NCBI GenBank assembly: GCA_036346205.1
Contig: JARFJB010000821.1
Location: 1,002,501-1,066,500, forward strand
Origin: Vesta saturnalis
Taxonomy: Eukaryota; Arthropoda; Insecta; Coleoptera; Lampyridae
Direction of reading: 5' to 3'
DNA: 64,000 nt
Shown here: piece by piece, positions 43,385-54,686 of the stretch
Position numbering within the stretch: the stretch's first letter is position 1
Layout: every line of letters starts with the position of its first letter
The notes under the pieces: model-generated
Databases searched by the model: none
Seen by the model: only the letters and a program-made list of their open reading frames with translations
Told to the model about the DNA's origin: nothing
Program-made: the position numbers and the translations under genes

Positions 43385-44290
43385 TTTTTCAAGTAATATG
43401 TTCTAATCATCCATATAAATAAATTACCAATATAATAACGTAAACTAATTTGAATTTAAAAAGCTTTGTAAAATTGTATATAAAAATTTAGATATTAATA
43501 TTTAATACACTTTATATTATTTATATACAAATTAGTTTCTTTTCCTTCTGCTCTATATAAAGTAACTAAAACTTTTAGAGAATTTTTCAGAAAAACGTTT
43601 TCCATAAGAACAAAAGATGTAAACAGTCATGCCCAAACAGCATTTAAGACTTCAGTGCCATATCTATATTTTATAAATATCTCTAACCCTAATTAGTATA
43701 CGGTACCAATATAAAACGAACCTGCATATACTTCTGTAGAACAGTCACTATGCACCTCACATGTTTCCAAGATAGCTTTACTGATTGTTTTAGGATACAT
43801 AATAGCAGAAAACTTCAGATCTTCAAAGTTTCTTCTAGTTGCTAGATAACGAAGGATCAAAACAAGCCTTTCTTCAACTGTTGTACACGCTCGCATATTA
43901 GTACTTTGTTTTACTAACTGGGATTCAACCATGAAAAGTAACATTTTGAACTTTTCTTCACTCATTCTCAAGTAATTGTGGTAATCAACGGAATCACTCA
44001 TCGATATTTCATGCAATAACCGTAAGTTAGCGTATTTTTCACGTTTTAACAACCATTTCTTCGCCCATTTTTTACGCTTTACCCTTTTTTTTTTTCAAAA
44101 TAAAATGCAAAATAATCGCGACACATGCTTTCTTCTTGGCATCCATTGTAGAACTAACCTACTCAGATTTATAAAATAATGTTGTCAATAATATTGACCG
44201 TGTATGGCAAATTAGAAAAATTACACATTTTGTCTGGTTTGACAATATTATTGGATCAATAATATTGAACGTGTACGGGCCACATTAAAA

Positions 44291-44682
44291 GTTATAATAA
44301 ATACTATTTGAGATTGCGGTATTTACAGTTCTAAATTCAATATACCTCAACATTATTCATACCATACTTATTATTTCATGACGTATTATATGATATTTCA
44401 ATGAACAATTGGTATTATTTCATAAGTCTGATATATGTCATATAAAACACGAAATCGAAACTAGAAGGTCGCATATTTGTTAAATGTAAAGCTTAGGATG
44501 CAATGTTGCCGATTTTCGGAAGCGCAAAAGTAACCCCGCTATAACGAAACCTCAACACTCATATTCAGAGGCGATTACGTATCCATCGTATCAGAACAAC
44601 GTAATACTAGAGCGCTCTACATAGGAACTAAAAGATTTGTGGTACTTAAAACGCCTCCGAAAGGGGAGGTGCTAGCGTTATA
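44291..44682. other. intergenic, short hairpin only
   Basis: GCCTCCGAAAGGGGAGG (44653-44669) can form a small hairpin just before the next transposon. Nothing else recognised. Confidence 0.35.
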
Positions 44683-45315
44683 CAGGGTGTCCTGGAAAAT
44701 CACCGCCAAACTTCTACAGTGGGTGCCCACGACTAAATTAGGAAATTTTTCCTTCTTTAAATTTTATCCCAAAATATACCCCTAAAAAGTTATGCGCTTT
44801 CAAAGTTCAATTTAAAATGTAGAAAAATCACTTTATCTCCGTAAATTATGAATATTTTTTATTGATTTTTATACAGTCGACCTATCTTATACAAGTCAAA
44901 ATTTGATAGAAATTTCAAAAAAATCGCGTCACTAGAACTACCCGTACAGCAGTGGTCTAATCATCAACCCTTAAAAAAAATAATTTTTGCAAAAGAAATT
45001 AAAATTTTTCTGCTTTATTTTGGTAATACATTATAAAATAAATGAATTTTGTCTCTTCAATTTTTCTTCTAAGACCGACCGTTGTTGAGCAAATTTGAAA
45101 AAGAAGTTTGAATTCTGCAACTAACTGATTATGCTTAGGTATTTGATAATTACTTTATTATAATAATACATTTTAAAATAAAGAATTAAAATAATAATAA
45201 AAAATATTAAAATAAAACACTTATTTGATAATAATTGCTCAAAGATGTCCCCCATTTATTGCTCGACGTATTAGACATTCGCGAAATATCCCTGGAATTT
45301 GCCTAATTTCTTCCT

Positions 45316-45720
45316 TCTACAGTGGGAGCCCACGACTAAATTAGGAAATTTTTCCTTCTTTAAATTTTATCCCAAAATGTACCCCTAAAAAGTTATGCGC
45401 CTTCAAAGTTCAATTTAAAATGTAGAAAAATCACTTTATCTCCGTAAATTATGAAATTTTTTTATTGATTTTTATACAATCGACTTACCTTATACAAGTC
45501 AAAATTTGATAGAAGTTTATAAAAAAATCGCATCAATGTTCAGCAGTGGCTCTTAAAAAAAATTATTTTTGCAAAATAAATTAAAATTTTTGCTTTATTT
45601 TCGTAATACATCTTAAAATAAGGAATTTTGTCTTTGACAGTTTTCTTCTAAAATCGACGGTTCTTAAGAAAATTTTAAAATAATTTGTATTCTGCAACTA
45701 CTTATCCGTGCATATTTGAT
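45316..45720 (+). repeat. second partial copy of the left arm
   Basis: Repeats 44716-45150 in the same orientation: TTCTACAGTGGGAGCCCACG, AAATTAGGAAATTTTTCCTTC and AAAATCACTTTATCTCCG recur. It lies between the full left arm and the transposase start. Confidence 0.85.
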
Positions 45721-46763
45721 AATTCATTCAGTAGTAGGCTGCGTCTTCAAGACAAAACAAAATTAGTTAATTGTCAAAAGTTCTTACCTGTTTCAGTAAA
45801 ACATGTTTCTGTTTATTATCTAATTGTTATTTATGATGGAACATTACTCGTATTCAGAATTAACTGATATGCATTTTCTATTTGGCGAATGTGAAGGTAA
45901 TCCTCGAGCTGTAGCAAGAAGATATTTAGAAATATGCCCAAATAGACATCAACATCATATCACTCTTGCTTACGTTAAGCGTTGTCTTTCTGAAACAGGT
46001 AGTTTTTTTGCAATAGAAGCCAGATTCTGGACTCAGCGTCACATTAGAACTGTTAGAAGGGCGCATAGTGAAAATTATTGAGAATAAAAAGTTCAAGTAC
46101 TTTTACCGACAGACCGACTACTTAGACGAGAATATTTTCAACGGTCGATGAACAATTTCATTGAAGATCCTCAGATTTTTGCTCGATTCTTTTTACGGAC
46201 GAAGCTTGTTTCGCTAGAGATGGAAACTTTAATTCCCATAATTTCCTTAATTAGGCAGATGAAAATCCTAATCTAATAATAATAATAATGTAGTTTATTG
46301 TCGAGGATCAAATGAACTTGATATAGACATTGTCAAACATAAAAAATAACATACAAGGTGTAAATAAAACATGTCACAAAAAATTATAATACTACACACG
46401 AATGCACAGAGAAATAAAAACAAAAAATAAATAATAAACTCACAAGAACTAAAAAATAAAATCACAAGAACTGTTACTAGGTAGTGTCGGTATACCTGAA
46501 GAATTCATCTAAATTATAAAATGATTCTTCAATTAATAAACATCTTAATGCGTGTTTGAAACAATTTTCATTTTGCATGATTTTCATACTATCAGGCAAA
46601 CAGTTGAAAATTTTAAGTCCCATTACATTAGGCGCTCTAAGAGTGGAATTACATCTAGCAAAAGGAACGTAATACTTATGTTTATTTCTAGTGTTGAAGC
46701 TATGAATATCTATACCACAGGTGTACTCTTTTTTACGCTTAAAAACATACAAGCACATCTCAA

Positions 46764-46768
<5 letters not shown>

Positions 46769-46814
<46 letters not shown>
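46769..46814. repeat. (AT)n microsatellite inside the LINE RT
   Basis: About 22 AT dinucleotides in the RT C-terminal frame; because the net length keeps the frame open it adds a poly(Tyr-Ile) tract. Confidence 0.9.
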
Positions 46815-46820
<6 letters not shown>

Positions 46821-48980
46821 AGGAGACTAATGTCAATATGTGAAAATGTATGAAAATATTTCGACAGGATCCTGTACTACGAACGTTAGCCATTTTTCTT
46901 ATAATCCGTTTTAGAGCTACAAAAACTGATTTGACATGAGGGGAATTGCTCCACAGACATATGCAGTAACGTAACCGACTATCAATTTGTGCGTGGTAAA
47001 CAGAGATTAGTTGTTTAGTATCCAAGATCGTTTGAAGGTGCATAAAAGCGTATGATAAAGTACTTAATTTAGAGGCCAACATGTCGCAATGTGGATGGAA
47101 TGTTAGAGTACTGTCAAGATGAATACCCAAAAATTTTGGACATGAAGAGTTACTCGATATGACACTACCATTAACAAAGATATTTAACCCACTGATTTTC
47201 TTTTGAGAATTGTGAAACTGTGTAAGCAGAGTCTTTTCCGTATTGAAGTGTAGTCCAATATCATTTAAATACTTGGCAACATTTGTTAGTGACACAGTAC
47301 ACTTCGTTTCAAGTAGAGTATTGTCTAGATCTGAAACTAATAGAGAGATGTCATCGGCATACAAGACATGCTCCCCACGGATTACCTCACTTATTTGATT
47401 AATATACAAAATAAATAGTACCGGGCCGAGTACAGATCCTTGGTGGACTCCCATCGAAACCGGCAGTTTTTCAGAGGTGCTATATGACAGATTAGTAGCA
47501 TTAGAATTTAAACAGGAGACAAACTGGTACCTGTCAGACAAGAAGGAGGATACCCAAGTAAGAGACACACCTCTTACCCCATAGTCATACAAAATTGTAA
47601 TAAGTTTTGAATTATTGACACAGTCGAATGCTTAACTTAAATCGCAGAAAATTCCAGCAGGGCATTCACCTGCCTCTATATACTGCATTAAGCCGTTATA
47701 AAAATTATACAAGGCTGTGGATGTTGATTTATCTTTTCGGAAACCGTGTTGGTTAGTCGTAAGGATATTACACCTTCCACAAACTTTGTAAGTCGATCTA
47801 AGAAAGCATATTCAAAAACTTTAGATAAACTTTTAGATACTGTTATAGGTCTAAAGTTGACTAGTGATGAGGGATCACCCTTCTTGTAAATAGGCACAAC
47901 CTTACCAGTTTTTAATCTCACCGGAAAAATACCTGTCGTAAAGGACAGATTAACCAGATAAGTTAAAGGGCGCAGTATAAAACGAAGACTCCTTTTAACA
48001 ATAAATATCGGGATCACATCAGATCCTGCTGAGGGTTTATTTTTTAATTTTGAAATTAGCAAGTTAAATGACTCAATGTCTGTGAAAGGAAGCAAAAACA
48101 ATGAACGTTCATTACACATTTTTTTATACTCGGAAGGTGTGCACATAGCATTTTTTTTTTAACAATGTCAAGAGGAGATTCGACAAAATATTTATTAAAT
48201 TCAGATGCAATCATATTCAGGTCATCTACCACTTGACCCTTAACTTTTAATTTATAGTTAATCTTGTTACTACTGTCAGACCTGCTGGTTAGTTCATGAA
48301 CGGTATTCCAATGCACGTGTATTATTTTTAGCACCGTAAATTTTCTTTTGATAGTAAATTCTTTTGGTTAATCTAACAAGCTGTCGATGTTTTATTTTGG
48401 CCTGTTGATATACTGGAATTAGAGCATTATGAGAATTTTTCAAAATAAATAGGTCTTTTAGGGCTAAACTAGATTTTAAAACTTCAGAATTAATCCATCA
48501 TATGTTATCATTTTGCACACTGAATTTACGTTTAGGAAATCTGACCTCAAAATTATGCAGTAGAATATCATAAAATGTATTAAATCATCTTTAAAATCAT
48601 TATGACCTTCCACTGCGGTCCAATTTTGGCTTTCAAGTGCATCCCCAAAACGCTCAATATTAGATGCACAAAATTTCCTTTTAAAAACATATTTACCGTT
48701 AACAGAATATTTGTGTGTTAAAAATACATTTAATTCAAGCAGCACATGTCTGTGGTCAGATATCTCGTTATCTAAAACACAACGCGTACCATCATTAGGG
48801 AAATTTATGAAGATTTGATCAATTATAGTCGAAGACGAACGTGAGATTCTTGTGGGCCAATTTACTGTCGGTTTACAATTATAACCAGCCAACAAGTTGC
48901 ATAAAATTTTAAAAGATTTGTTTTTATACCTGTCAAAATTGAAATCATCACAAATTAAGATATTCATAGTTGAATTGTAA

Positions 48981-49295
48981 TCCCATTTTGCAGACTGTAT
49001 AAATACATTTAACAAATGATGTTTATATGCAGAAGAGTAGTATCCTGTAACAAATGGTCCATAGGCCAATTTAGCTTCTAGGAAAGTTACTTAAATACTA
49101 AACTTAAACTAATCTTAATCTACTTGATATAACTAGAATCTATTAATCAGATCTGCAATGTCTTTGTAGTCTTCTGTTGTAAGGATTGGTGAGATTCAAC
49201 ACAGATTGTTTGCCACTAAACCGCACACTTGTAATTTACAGTGGATTTCTGTTATAGCAGCTGTCATTTAAGTCTTAAGATAACTATTCAAAACC
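48981..49295. mobile_element. unclassified 315-bp insertion with 17-bp direct repeats
   Basis: TCATAGTTGAATTGTAA occurs at 48964-48980 and 49296-49312. Removing the intervening 315 bp plus one repeat rejoins the LINE endonuclease around NSTMNILICDDFN. The insert has no Pol III boxes or domain I can identify; it looks like a retroposed fragment. Confidence 0.7.
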
Positions 49296-50659
49296 TCATA
49301 GTTGAATTGTAAACATTTTCGAGAACACCGTTAAGTTGTTAAAGAAAATGTTTTCATCACCAGAAGGAGGCCTGTAACAATTTAAAAGTGTGTAATTCTG
49401 ATTACTTACTTTAAATGAAACTGCACAGATTTCAAAGTGCTTTTCAACACAGTATTCGTTCAAATCAATTGATAAAGCATTTGTAGATTTTTTACTCCAG
49501 ATGCCCACACCGCCCCAACTATGTAATTTTCTACAGTAGAAATTTACTAGTTCATAGCCAGCAATGACATAATTCTCTAAAACACCTATTCAACACCTAT
49601 TTCAACTAAGCATAAAAAATACAGGTTATCGAAACTACAAATTTTTGTTTTAAGCAAATCAGTTTTACATGAGTTAATGCTATTTATATTGAGTAGTAAA
49701 AGACTAGGATTGAAACAAGCATTCTCTAAGTTTTGTGGACTCCCTCCGAGTTGCGTCGGAAAAAAAACCGACTAATAGCTGCTTCGTATTGCCAAATATC
49801 CGGATTCATAGCATCCCTAAAATTTCTCTCATAAATTGATGCTCTAATCTAATTCAAGTAGGTCCCATTCAACATAAATCCAGCATAAATGTCTGGGCAG
49901 GAATTGTTGAAGAATTTATTATTGGTCCGTATATGCTAGCCAACCGACTAGACAGCGCTGTGTATTTGAAGTTTTTACAGAGTAACTTGTGGGAACTTCT
50001 AGTCATTCTAGCCATTAATTGTCAGACCTGAGACAATCAGTATACACGATGGTGCCCCACCGGCCACCACATTTTGGATTCTCTGTGAGGCAATAACTGC
50101 ACACGCAGTTCCATAACCGGTAGATTGGACGAGGTAACGATGCTCCTATAGCCTGGCCGCGTATATCACCGGATTACAATCCCTTAGATTCCTTTGTTTG
50201 GGGTGCTGTTAAAAAAAAGGTCTATTCAGTTCCAGCAATAACTAAAGACGATCGCTGGAATCGCATGGTTGAAGTATTTGAGGAAATTAGGCAAAATATT
50301 TCGCGAATGTCTAATACGTCGAGCAATAAATAGGGGACATCTTTGAGCAATTATTATCAAATAAGTATTTTATTTTAATATTTTTATTATTATTTTAATT
50401 CTTTATTTTAAAATATATTATTATAATAAAGTAATTATCAAATAAGCACAATCAGTTAGTTGCAGAATACAAACTTATTTTTCAAATTTGCTCAACAACC
50501 GTCGATCTTAGAAGAAAAATTTTTTTTTTTTTTTATTATTAGTAAATTTACAATCTGCTCTACTCATGGAGCATTAAGTAAATGTGATGTAATTTTAACA
50601 GACTTTGTTTGGAGAAACCACTCATTAGTGATACTCCTGCAGTAATCATCTTATAAATG

Positions 50660-53324
50660 TTAGGGTATTCGTAAGTCGTAAGGCCAATTTCTCTTGAGTC
50701 TTCTTAATGGTGGATGCGCAGTGGTTAGTTGCTGAACCAGATTATTTGAATGACCCTGTAGTCTATCGTAGTAGTTTTGGGCAAATCTATGTATTTCTTC
50801 CTCGACAAATGGAATACCAAGATCTTCGTGTAAAGTTTGATTCGTGACGTACCATGGAGCATCAACTAGGGCTCGAAGTGTTTTGGACTGGAATTGTTGT
50901 ATGGTTTTTCTCCTAGTTGGTTTACAACATCCCCACAGTTGAACACCATACGTCCAAATAGGTTTTAAGATGGATTTGTATATTAATAGTTTGTTGGATA
51001 GGGATAGTTTTGATTTCCTTCCAAGAAGCCAATACATTTGACGAAATTTGAGACTTAATTGCTGGCGTTTGGTTGTAATATGCTTTTTCCACGTGAGGCG
51101 TTGGTCCAAGTGCATGCCCAGGTACTTGGTTTCAGTCTTCACCGGTATTGGGTCATCGTTAAGAGTAACGGGGGGACACAAATTAGTTCGCAAAGTAAAT
51201 GTCACTTGTGTTGATTTAGTATGATTGATTTTAATGCGCCATTTATCGAGCCATTCGTTTAACAGGTTTAGGTGATTTTGGAGATTTTCGGATGCTTGAG
51301 TAGGATCTTGATGTGTGGACAGGATAGCAGTGCCATCAGCAAAGGTGGCGGTAATAGTATTTATGGCTTCTGGTAAATCAGCGGTAAATATCAGGTAAAG
51401 TAGGGGACCAAGGATACTACCTTGGGGAACCCCGGAATTTATTGGATAATATTCAGAGATTTCGTTATTATGCTTGACTGAGAAGAATCTGTCTGTAAGG
51501 TAAGATTTAAGGAGAAGATAGTAGTAGCTTGGCATTAGTCTCTTTAGTTTGTACAGTAACCCAGTGTGCCAGACTTTGTCAAACGCCTGGGTTACATCTA
51601 GGAAAACAGCGGTACAAAATTTCTTTTCTTCGATGCTTTTCGATATTTCGTTTACTATTCTATGAACTTGTTGCGTTGTCGAGTGCTTTGCTCGGAACCC
51701 AAACTGGTGCAGTGGAAGATGTAGTGAGATATCCGTGTTTTCTAACAGTCTTTTTAGGAATAATTTCTCGAAGACTTTTCCTAATATGGATAGAAGGCTA
51801 ATAGGTCTATATGAACTAACATCTTCTGGAGCTTTTCCAGGCTTAGAAATCATTATTATATGTGCATATTTCCATAGCAGAGGATAGTACGACAAGCTTA
51901 ACATACGGTTGAATATGGTTGTTGTTAACACAATAGCTTTTTTAGGGAGCATTTTTAGCATTTGGCCTGTTATCAAATCGTACCCTGGTGCTTTATGAGG
52001 GCTTAGTTTCTTGATTTCGAATTGTATCTCTGCAGGTGAAAAAGGTTTGATTGGTAGGGACATTTGACAGGGGATGTCTAAGTATTCAATAATGCTTGCA
52101 TCTATTAGGTTAGAATTAAAGGGTTGAAAAACAGATGATAAATGTTCCGCGAACATATCAGACTTTTCCTTGTTTGTTCTTGCCCAGGTTCGATCAGGTT
52201 TTCGTATTGGCGCAATAGCAGCTTGTGGCCTTTTGAATTTTTCGTAGCTCTCCAGATAGTATAATCTTCCTGTTTAAGATTTGTGAGATAGTAGTTAAAA
52301 CTAGTATTCTGGCAGTCTGATAGGACAGCTTTCAGCCTTCGGGTTAGTCTGTTGTAATTTAGTTTATCCACAGGACTTCGAGATCTTTGCCATTTTGAGC
52401 GAGCACGTCTTTTTTCGGCGATTAGCTGTTTTATATAGAGAGGTATGCTGTTTCCATGTCGTGGTTCATATTTTTCAGGTGTTGCTTTCCAAGCAGCTTC
52501 TTGGATAAGGGTGACGAGATTTTTAACAACAAGGTCTAGGTCTTCGAGGGTTTTAATGCGCATCTTAAGATTTATTTTGTTCTCAATAAGTTGTTGATAT
52601 ATAGGCCAATCGGTTCGCTTGGATGTTAGTCTAGGGACAGTTCTTTATTTAGCGGTCTAGTACATAAGCTTAATATTACTGGGACGTGGTCCGATGATAA
52701 ATCGTTATTTGGCTCAATTAGAAAATTATTTGTTGTGATCCCGTGCGAAATAAAGAAATCTAACAAATCAGGAGTCTTGTTTAGATCAGCGGGCCAGTAG
52801 GTCGGTTCTCCAGTGCTGTGATGATTATAGTTATTTGTCGTTATCGCTCTAAGTAGGTTTCTACCTTTTGTTGTGCATAGTCTAGAACCCCAGTAGGTAT
52901 GCTTTGCATTCCAGTCTCCGCCAACTATAAATCTATTTCCGAGACTATGGAAGAATTCAGTATATTCGTCCGTGGTAATTGTATGCCTAGGGGGTGAGTA
53001 GATTGCAGACACGGCAAATGACCAATAGAATGTGTTTACTTCCACGTTTGTAGCTTGTATTTTTGCAGTTTTGAACGAGTTTAGCGGTTGATGTGATATA
53101 GAGCTTTTAATAATTATTGCAGCTCCTGCGTGTGCAGTACCATCAGGATGGTTTGTATTATATACGGAGTATTTTGGGATATGAAGTACAGTTCTATCGG
53201 TGAAATGTGTTTCTGAAATTAACATAAGGTCTATTTTGTTTAGATTTAAGTAAGTTATTAACTCTTGTTTATGGTTTAACAAACCATTTGCGTTCCATGT
53301 AGCTATACGAAGTATACTCGCCAT
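50660..53324 (-). pseudogene. LINE 2 ORF2, endonuclease and reverse transcriptase
   Basis: Endonuclease, 53324-52626: LRIATWNANGLLNHKQEL, LISETHF (metal Glu), IYSPPRHTITTDEY, VGGDWNAKHTYWGSR, LDFFISHGI and DLSSDHVPVIL. A frameshift near 52600 and another near 52150 separate the linker (KRRARSKWQRSR). RT from 52156 is open for 498 codons: LSPHKAPGYDLITGQML, WKYAHIIMISKPGK, YRPISLLSILGKVFEKL, FRAKHSTTQQVHRI, FLDVTQAFDKVWH (first Asp), GVPQGSILGPLLYLIFT and TFADGTAILS. In the last, the second Asp of the FADD box is Gly (codon 51332-51334). The C-terminus contains WTYGVQLWGC and LGIPFVEEEIHRF. The RT is therefore expected to be dead even apart from the frameshifts. Confidence 0.92.
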
Positions 53325-54686
53325 TATCGGGTTAGTTTAGTGACTAGAGTTGACAGTAGGTTAAGCATTATATTGTTTTGGTTCATTAATTGCGTAAACA
53401 TATTCTTAAACTCATTTAGAAAAACAGTTAATTCTCCTGTATTGGCTTGTTGTTCGTTGGGTCTGCTAGTATTAATATGGGATTGTGCAACTGAGGCATA
53501 CGTAGGCATGTAGTTTTGTGATTTTTCATTGTTAGGTAAGATCGTTGCAGTGGGAATCAGGGTTGACGTTTGAGCTGAGTTACGACTTTGCATTGGTCTA
53601 TTTGTTATTCTACTTCTTGTATTTATTATTTCTTGATAAACTGAGCAGCCTCTGTAGTTTGCAGGATGATTTCCCTCACATAATGCGCACTTAGCTGGAG
53701 TAGTTTTTGGTTTTGTACAGGTTTTAGTATCATGTTCATTTCCACACTTGACACATATATATTGTTTGGTGCAATAAGTCTTTGAGTGCCCATAGTTCTG
53801 GCATCTTGTACATTGAATAATACCTGTTTTTTTGTGTGGTGGCTCAACTTTAATTTTACTGTTACATAGGAATTCTATTTCAAATATTTTCTTATTATTT
53901 TCGTTAGGTTCAAGATCTACAAAGAAGAGTGGTAATGGGTCTTTGGTTACCTTGTATCTTATATTCATTATGTTTCGTATCTGATGACCTGCTTTTTCCA
54001 ATTCAGCCTTTATATCATCAGTAGGTATCGAATGATGGATGTGTCTTATCACTACTCTGTATGATCGCTCGTCTTTAGGTTGATAAGTATGATGGATAAC
54101 TTTGGCCTCTCTTAAATGTCTAATAATTTGCCTGTAGGTGTCTGATGTGAGTGGATTAATTTTACTATGTTGTTTCCAAGCGTTTTGTATAATATTGTTC
54201 ACTTTCAGCAACTTGTGAAATGTTTTTCACCATACTGTTATGATTCGTAACGCCGTAAATATATATTGGGGGAGGTTTTGGCGATTTATTTATGCTGTTA
54301 TTGTTATCTATTTGCATTTGATTTGAGTTTTCTTGTGATAGTCTTGCTAAGGGGTCGAATCTATTATTATTGCTGACAGCTGTTTGATCTAATACTATAT
54401 TTTCGGTAGATTTGTTCAATCGGAATCTTTTCCGTTTTTTAACTACTTGCCAAGAATGATTATTAACTGGTTCTCCTTCGTTTGATGACGCTAATGAAGA
54501 TTGGGTCGGGGTGTAAGGGTTATGATTAAGAGGTGGAATATTGGTATTTGCAGGAGGCGGGTTATATGCAGGATGAGGAGACATGAGATGGGGTTTATAA
54601 ATTTGATGACTGCCGTGCTGAAACTGGGGATGTTGTTGGGGGAATGGTGGTTGATTACCGTTTGGATGGGGAACATTATGTTCCAT
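53324..54686 (-). pseudogene. LINE 2 ORF1, Gag-like with three zinc knuckles
   Basis: Start ATG at 54686 gives a Pro/Asn/His-rich N-terminus (about 100 aa), then SWQVVKKRKRFRL and PPIYIYGV. A one-base frameshift near 54190 moves to the second frame: TYRQIIRHLREAKVIHHTYQ, the PRE_C2HC domain (DERSYRVVIRHIHHSIPTDD), LPLFFVDLEPNENNKKIFEI, and the knuckles CTRCQNYGHSKTYC, CVKCGNEHDTKTC and CALCEGNHPANYRGC. A Gln/Asn-rich tail ends at 53324. ORF1 packages the LINE RNA. The stop overlaps the ORF2 start within a few bases. Confidence 0.9.

Larger units (their letters stand above)
42134..44052 (-). pseudogene. Harbinger transposase 2, two exons, SINE-interrupted
   Basis: Exon 1 (44052 to about 43722) reads YHNYLRMSEEKFKMLLFMVE, NMRACTTVEERLVLILRYLAT and FSAIMYPKTISKAI, the family N-terminal helical domain. 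An intron follows. Exon 2 starts after TTTTTTTTTCAG at 42761 with FPTSPEEWTNIALHF (42761-42753 plus the codons left of the SINE), NKHTFWNCVGALDGKHIAMKKP (first catalytic Asp kept), then FNYKGFYSIVLLAVVDANKQF. It ends at 42134 after HPVYHGEGTQW, well short of the second Asp and the Glu. The SINE at 42416-42740 splits exon 2. Confidence 0.75.
42115..44290 (-). mobile_element. PIF/Harbinger transposon 2, left end missing
   Basis: Contains a minus-strand transposase in two exons and a plus-strand MADF-like gene. The right side ends in GTGTACGGGCC (about 44275), with the near-palindromic AATAATATTGAACGTGTACG just inside, as is common for Harbinger termini. The left terminus was not found and the left side is joined to Penelope sequence. 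A SINE is inserted in the second exon. Confidence 0.65.
46477..49720 (-). pseudogene. LINE 1 endonuclease/reverse transcriptase
   Basis: Endonuclease: ALSIDLNEYCVEKHFEI, NCYRPPSGDENIFFNNL, then NILICDDFNFDRY, TRISRSSSTIIDQIF and EISDHRHVLLEL (the catalytic SDH). RT fingers: PSAGSDVIPIFIVK, GIFPVRLKTGKVVPIYKKGD and FRPITVSKSLSKVFE (48146-47688); palm from 47592: MGVHQGSVLGPVLFILYIN and HVLYADDISLLVSD with an intact YADD, then KFLGIHLDSTLTF. The C-terminus FNTRNKHKYYVPFARCN ends at 46477. The last 371 codons are open, but an (AT)n expansion inserts a run of Tyr-Ile (about 46769-46814). Upstream are several frameshifts and a 315-bp insertion. Confidence 0.85.
46278..49843 (-). mobile_element. 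LINE 1 (CR1/I-like), 10-bp TSD
   Basis: Perfect duplication CTAATCTAAT at 46268-46277 and 49844-49853. On the minus strand it reads endonuclease, RT, and a 3' tail of TTA repeats (AATAATAATAAT on the plus strand at 46278-46289). It is 5'-truncated or lacks a recognisable ORF1. It contains a 315-bp insertion at 48981-49295 and an (AT)n tract at 46769-46814. Confidence 0.9.
45836..50346 (+). pseudogene. DUF4817-type Tc/mariner transposase 4, split by LINE 1
   Basis: From ATG 45836 it reads MEHYSYSELTDMHFLFGEC and RYLEICPNRHQHHITLAYVK, the DUF4817-type start. Later frames give FDPQIFARFFLRTKLV-like sequence around D1 and NFNSHNFLN. LINE 1 enters at the codons for ENPNLI; removing it and one copy of the 10-bp duplication gives an uninterrupted ADENPNLIQVGPIQHKSSIN followed by VWAGIVEEFIIGPYMLANRL and VYLKFLQSNLWELL. 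Then come IHDGAPPAT (D2, in another frame), RWIG-type remnants, PRISPDYNPLDSFVW-like sequence with the third Asp, and an end RRAINRGHL with TGA at 50344-50346. Several frameshifts remain after removal of the LINE. Confidence 0.75.

Noticed and set aside
46552..46821. 89-aa plus-strand frame ending in poly(Tyr-Ile)
   Set aside because: Antisense shadow of the LINE RT and the (AT)n tract.
51529..51801. 90-aa plus-strand frame inside the jockey RT
   Set aside because: Antisense shadow of a clear RT gene.
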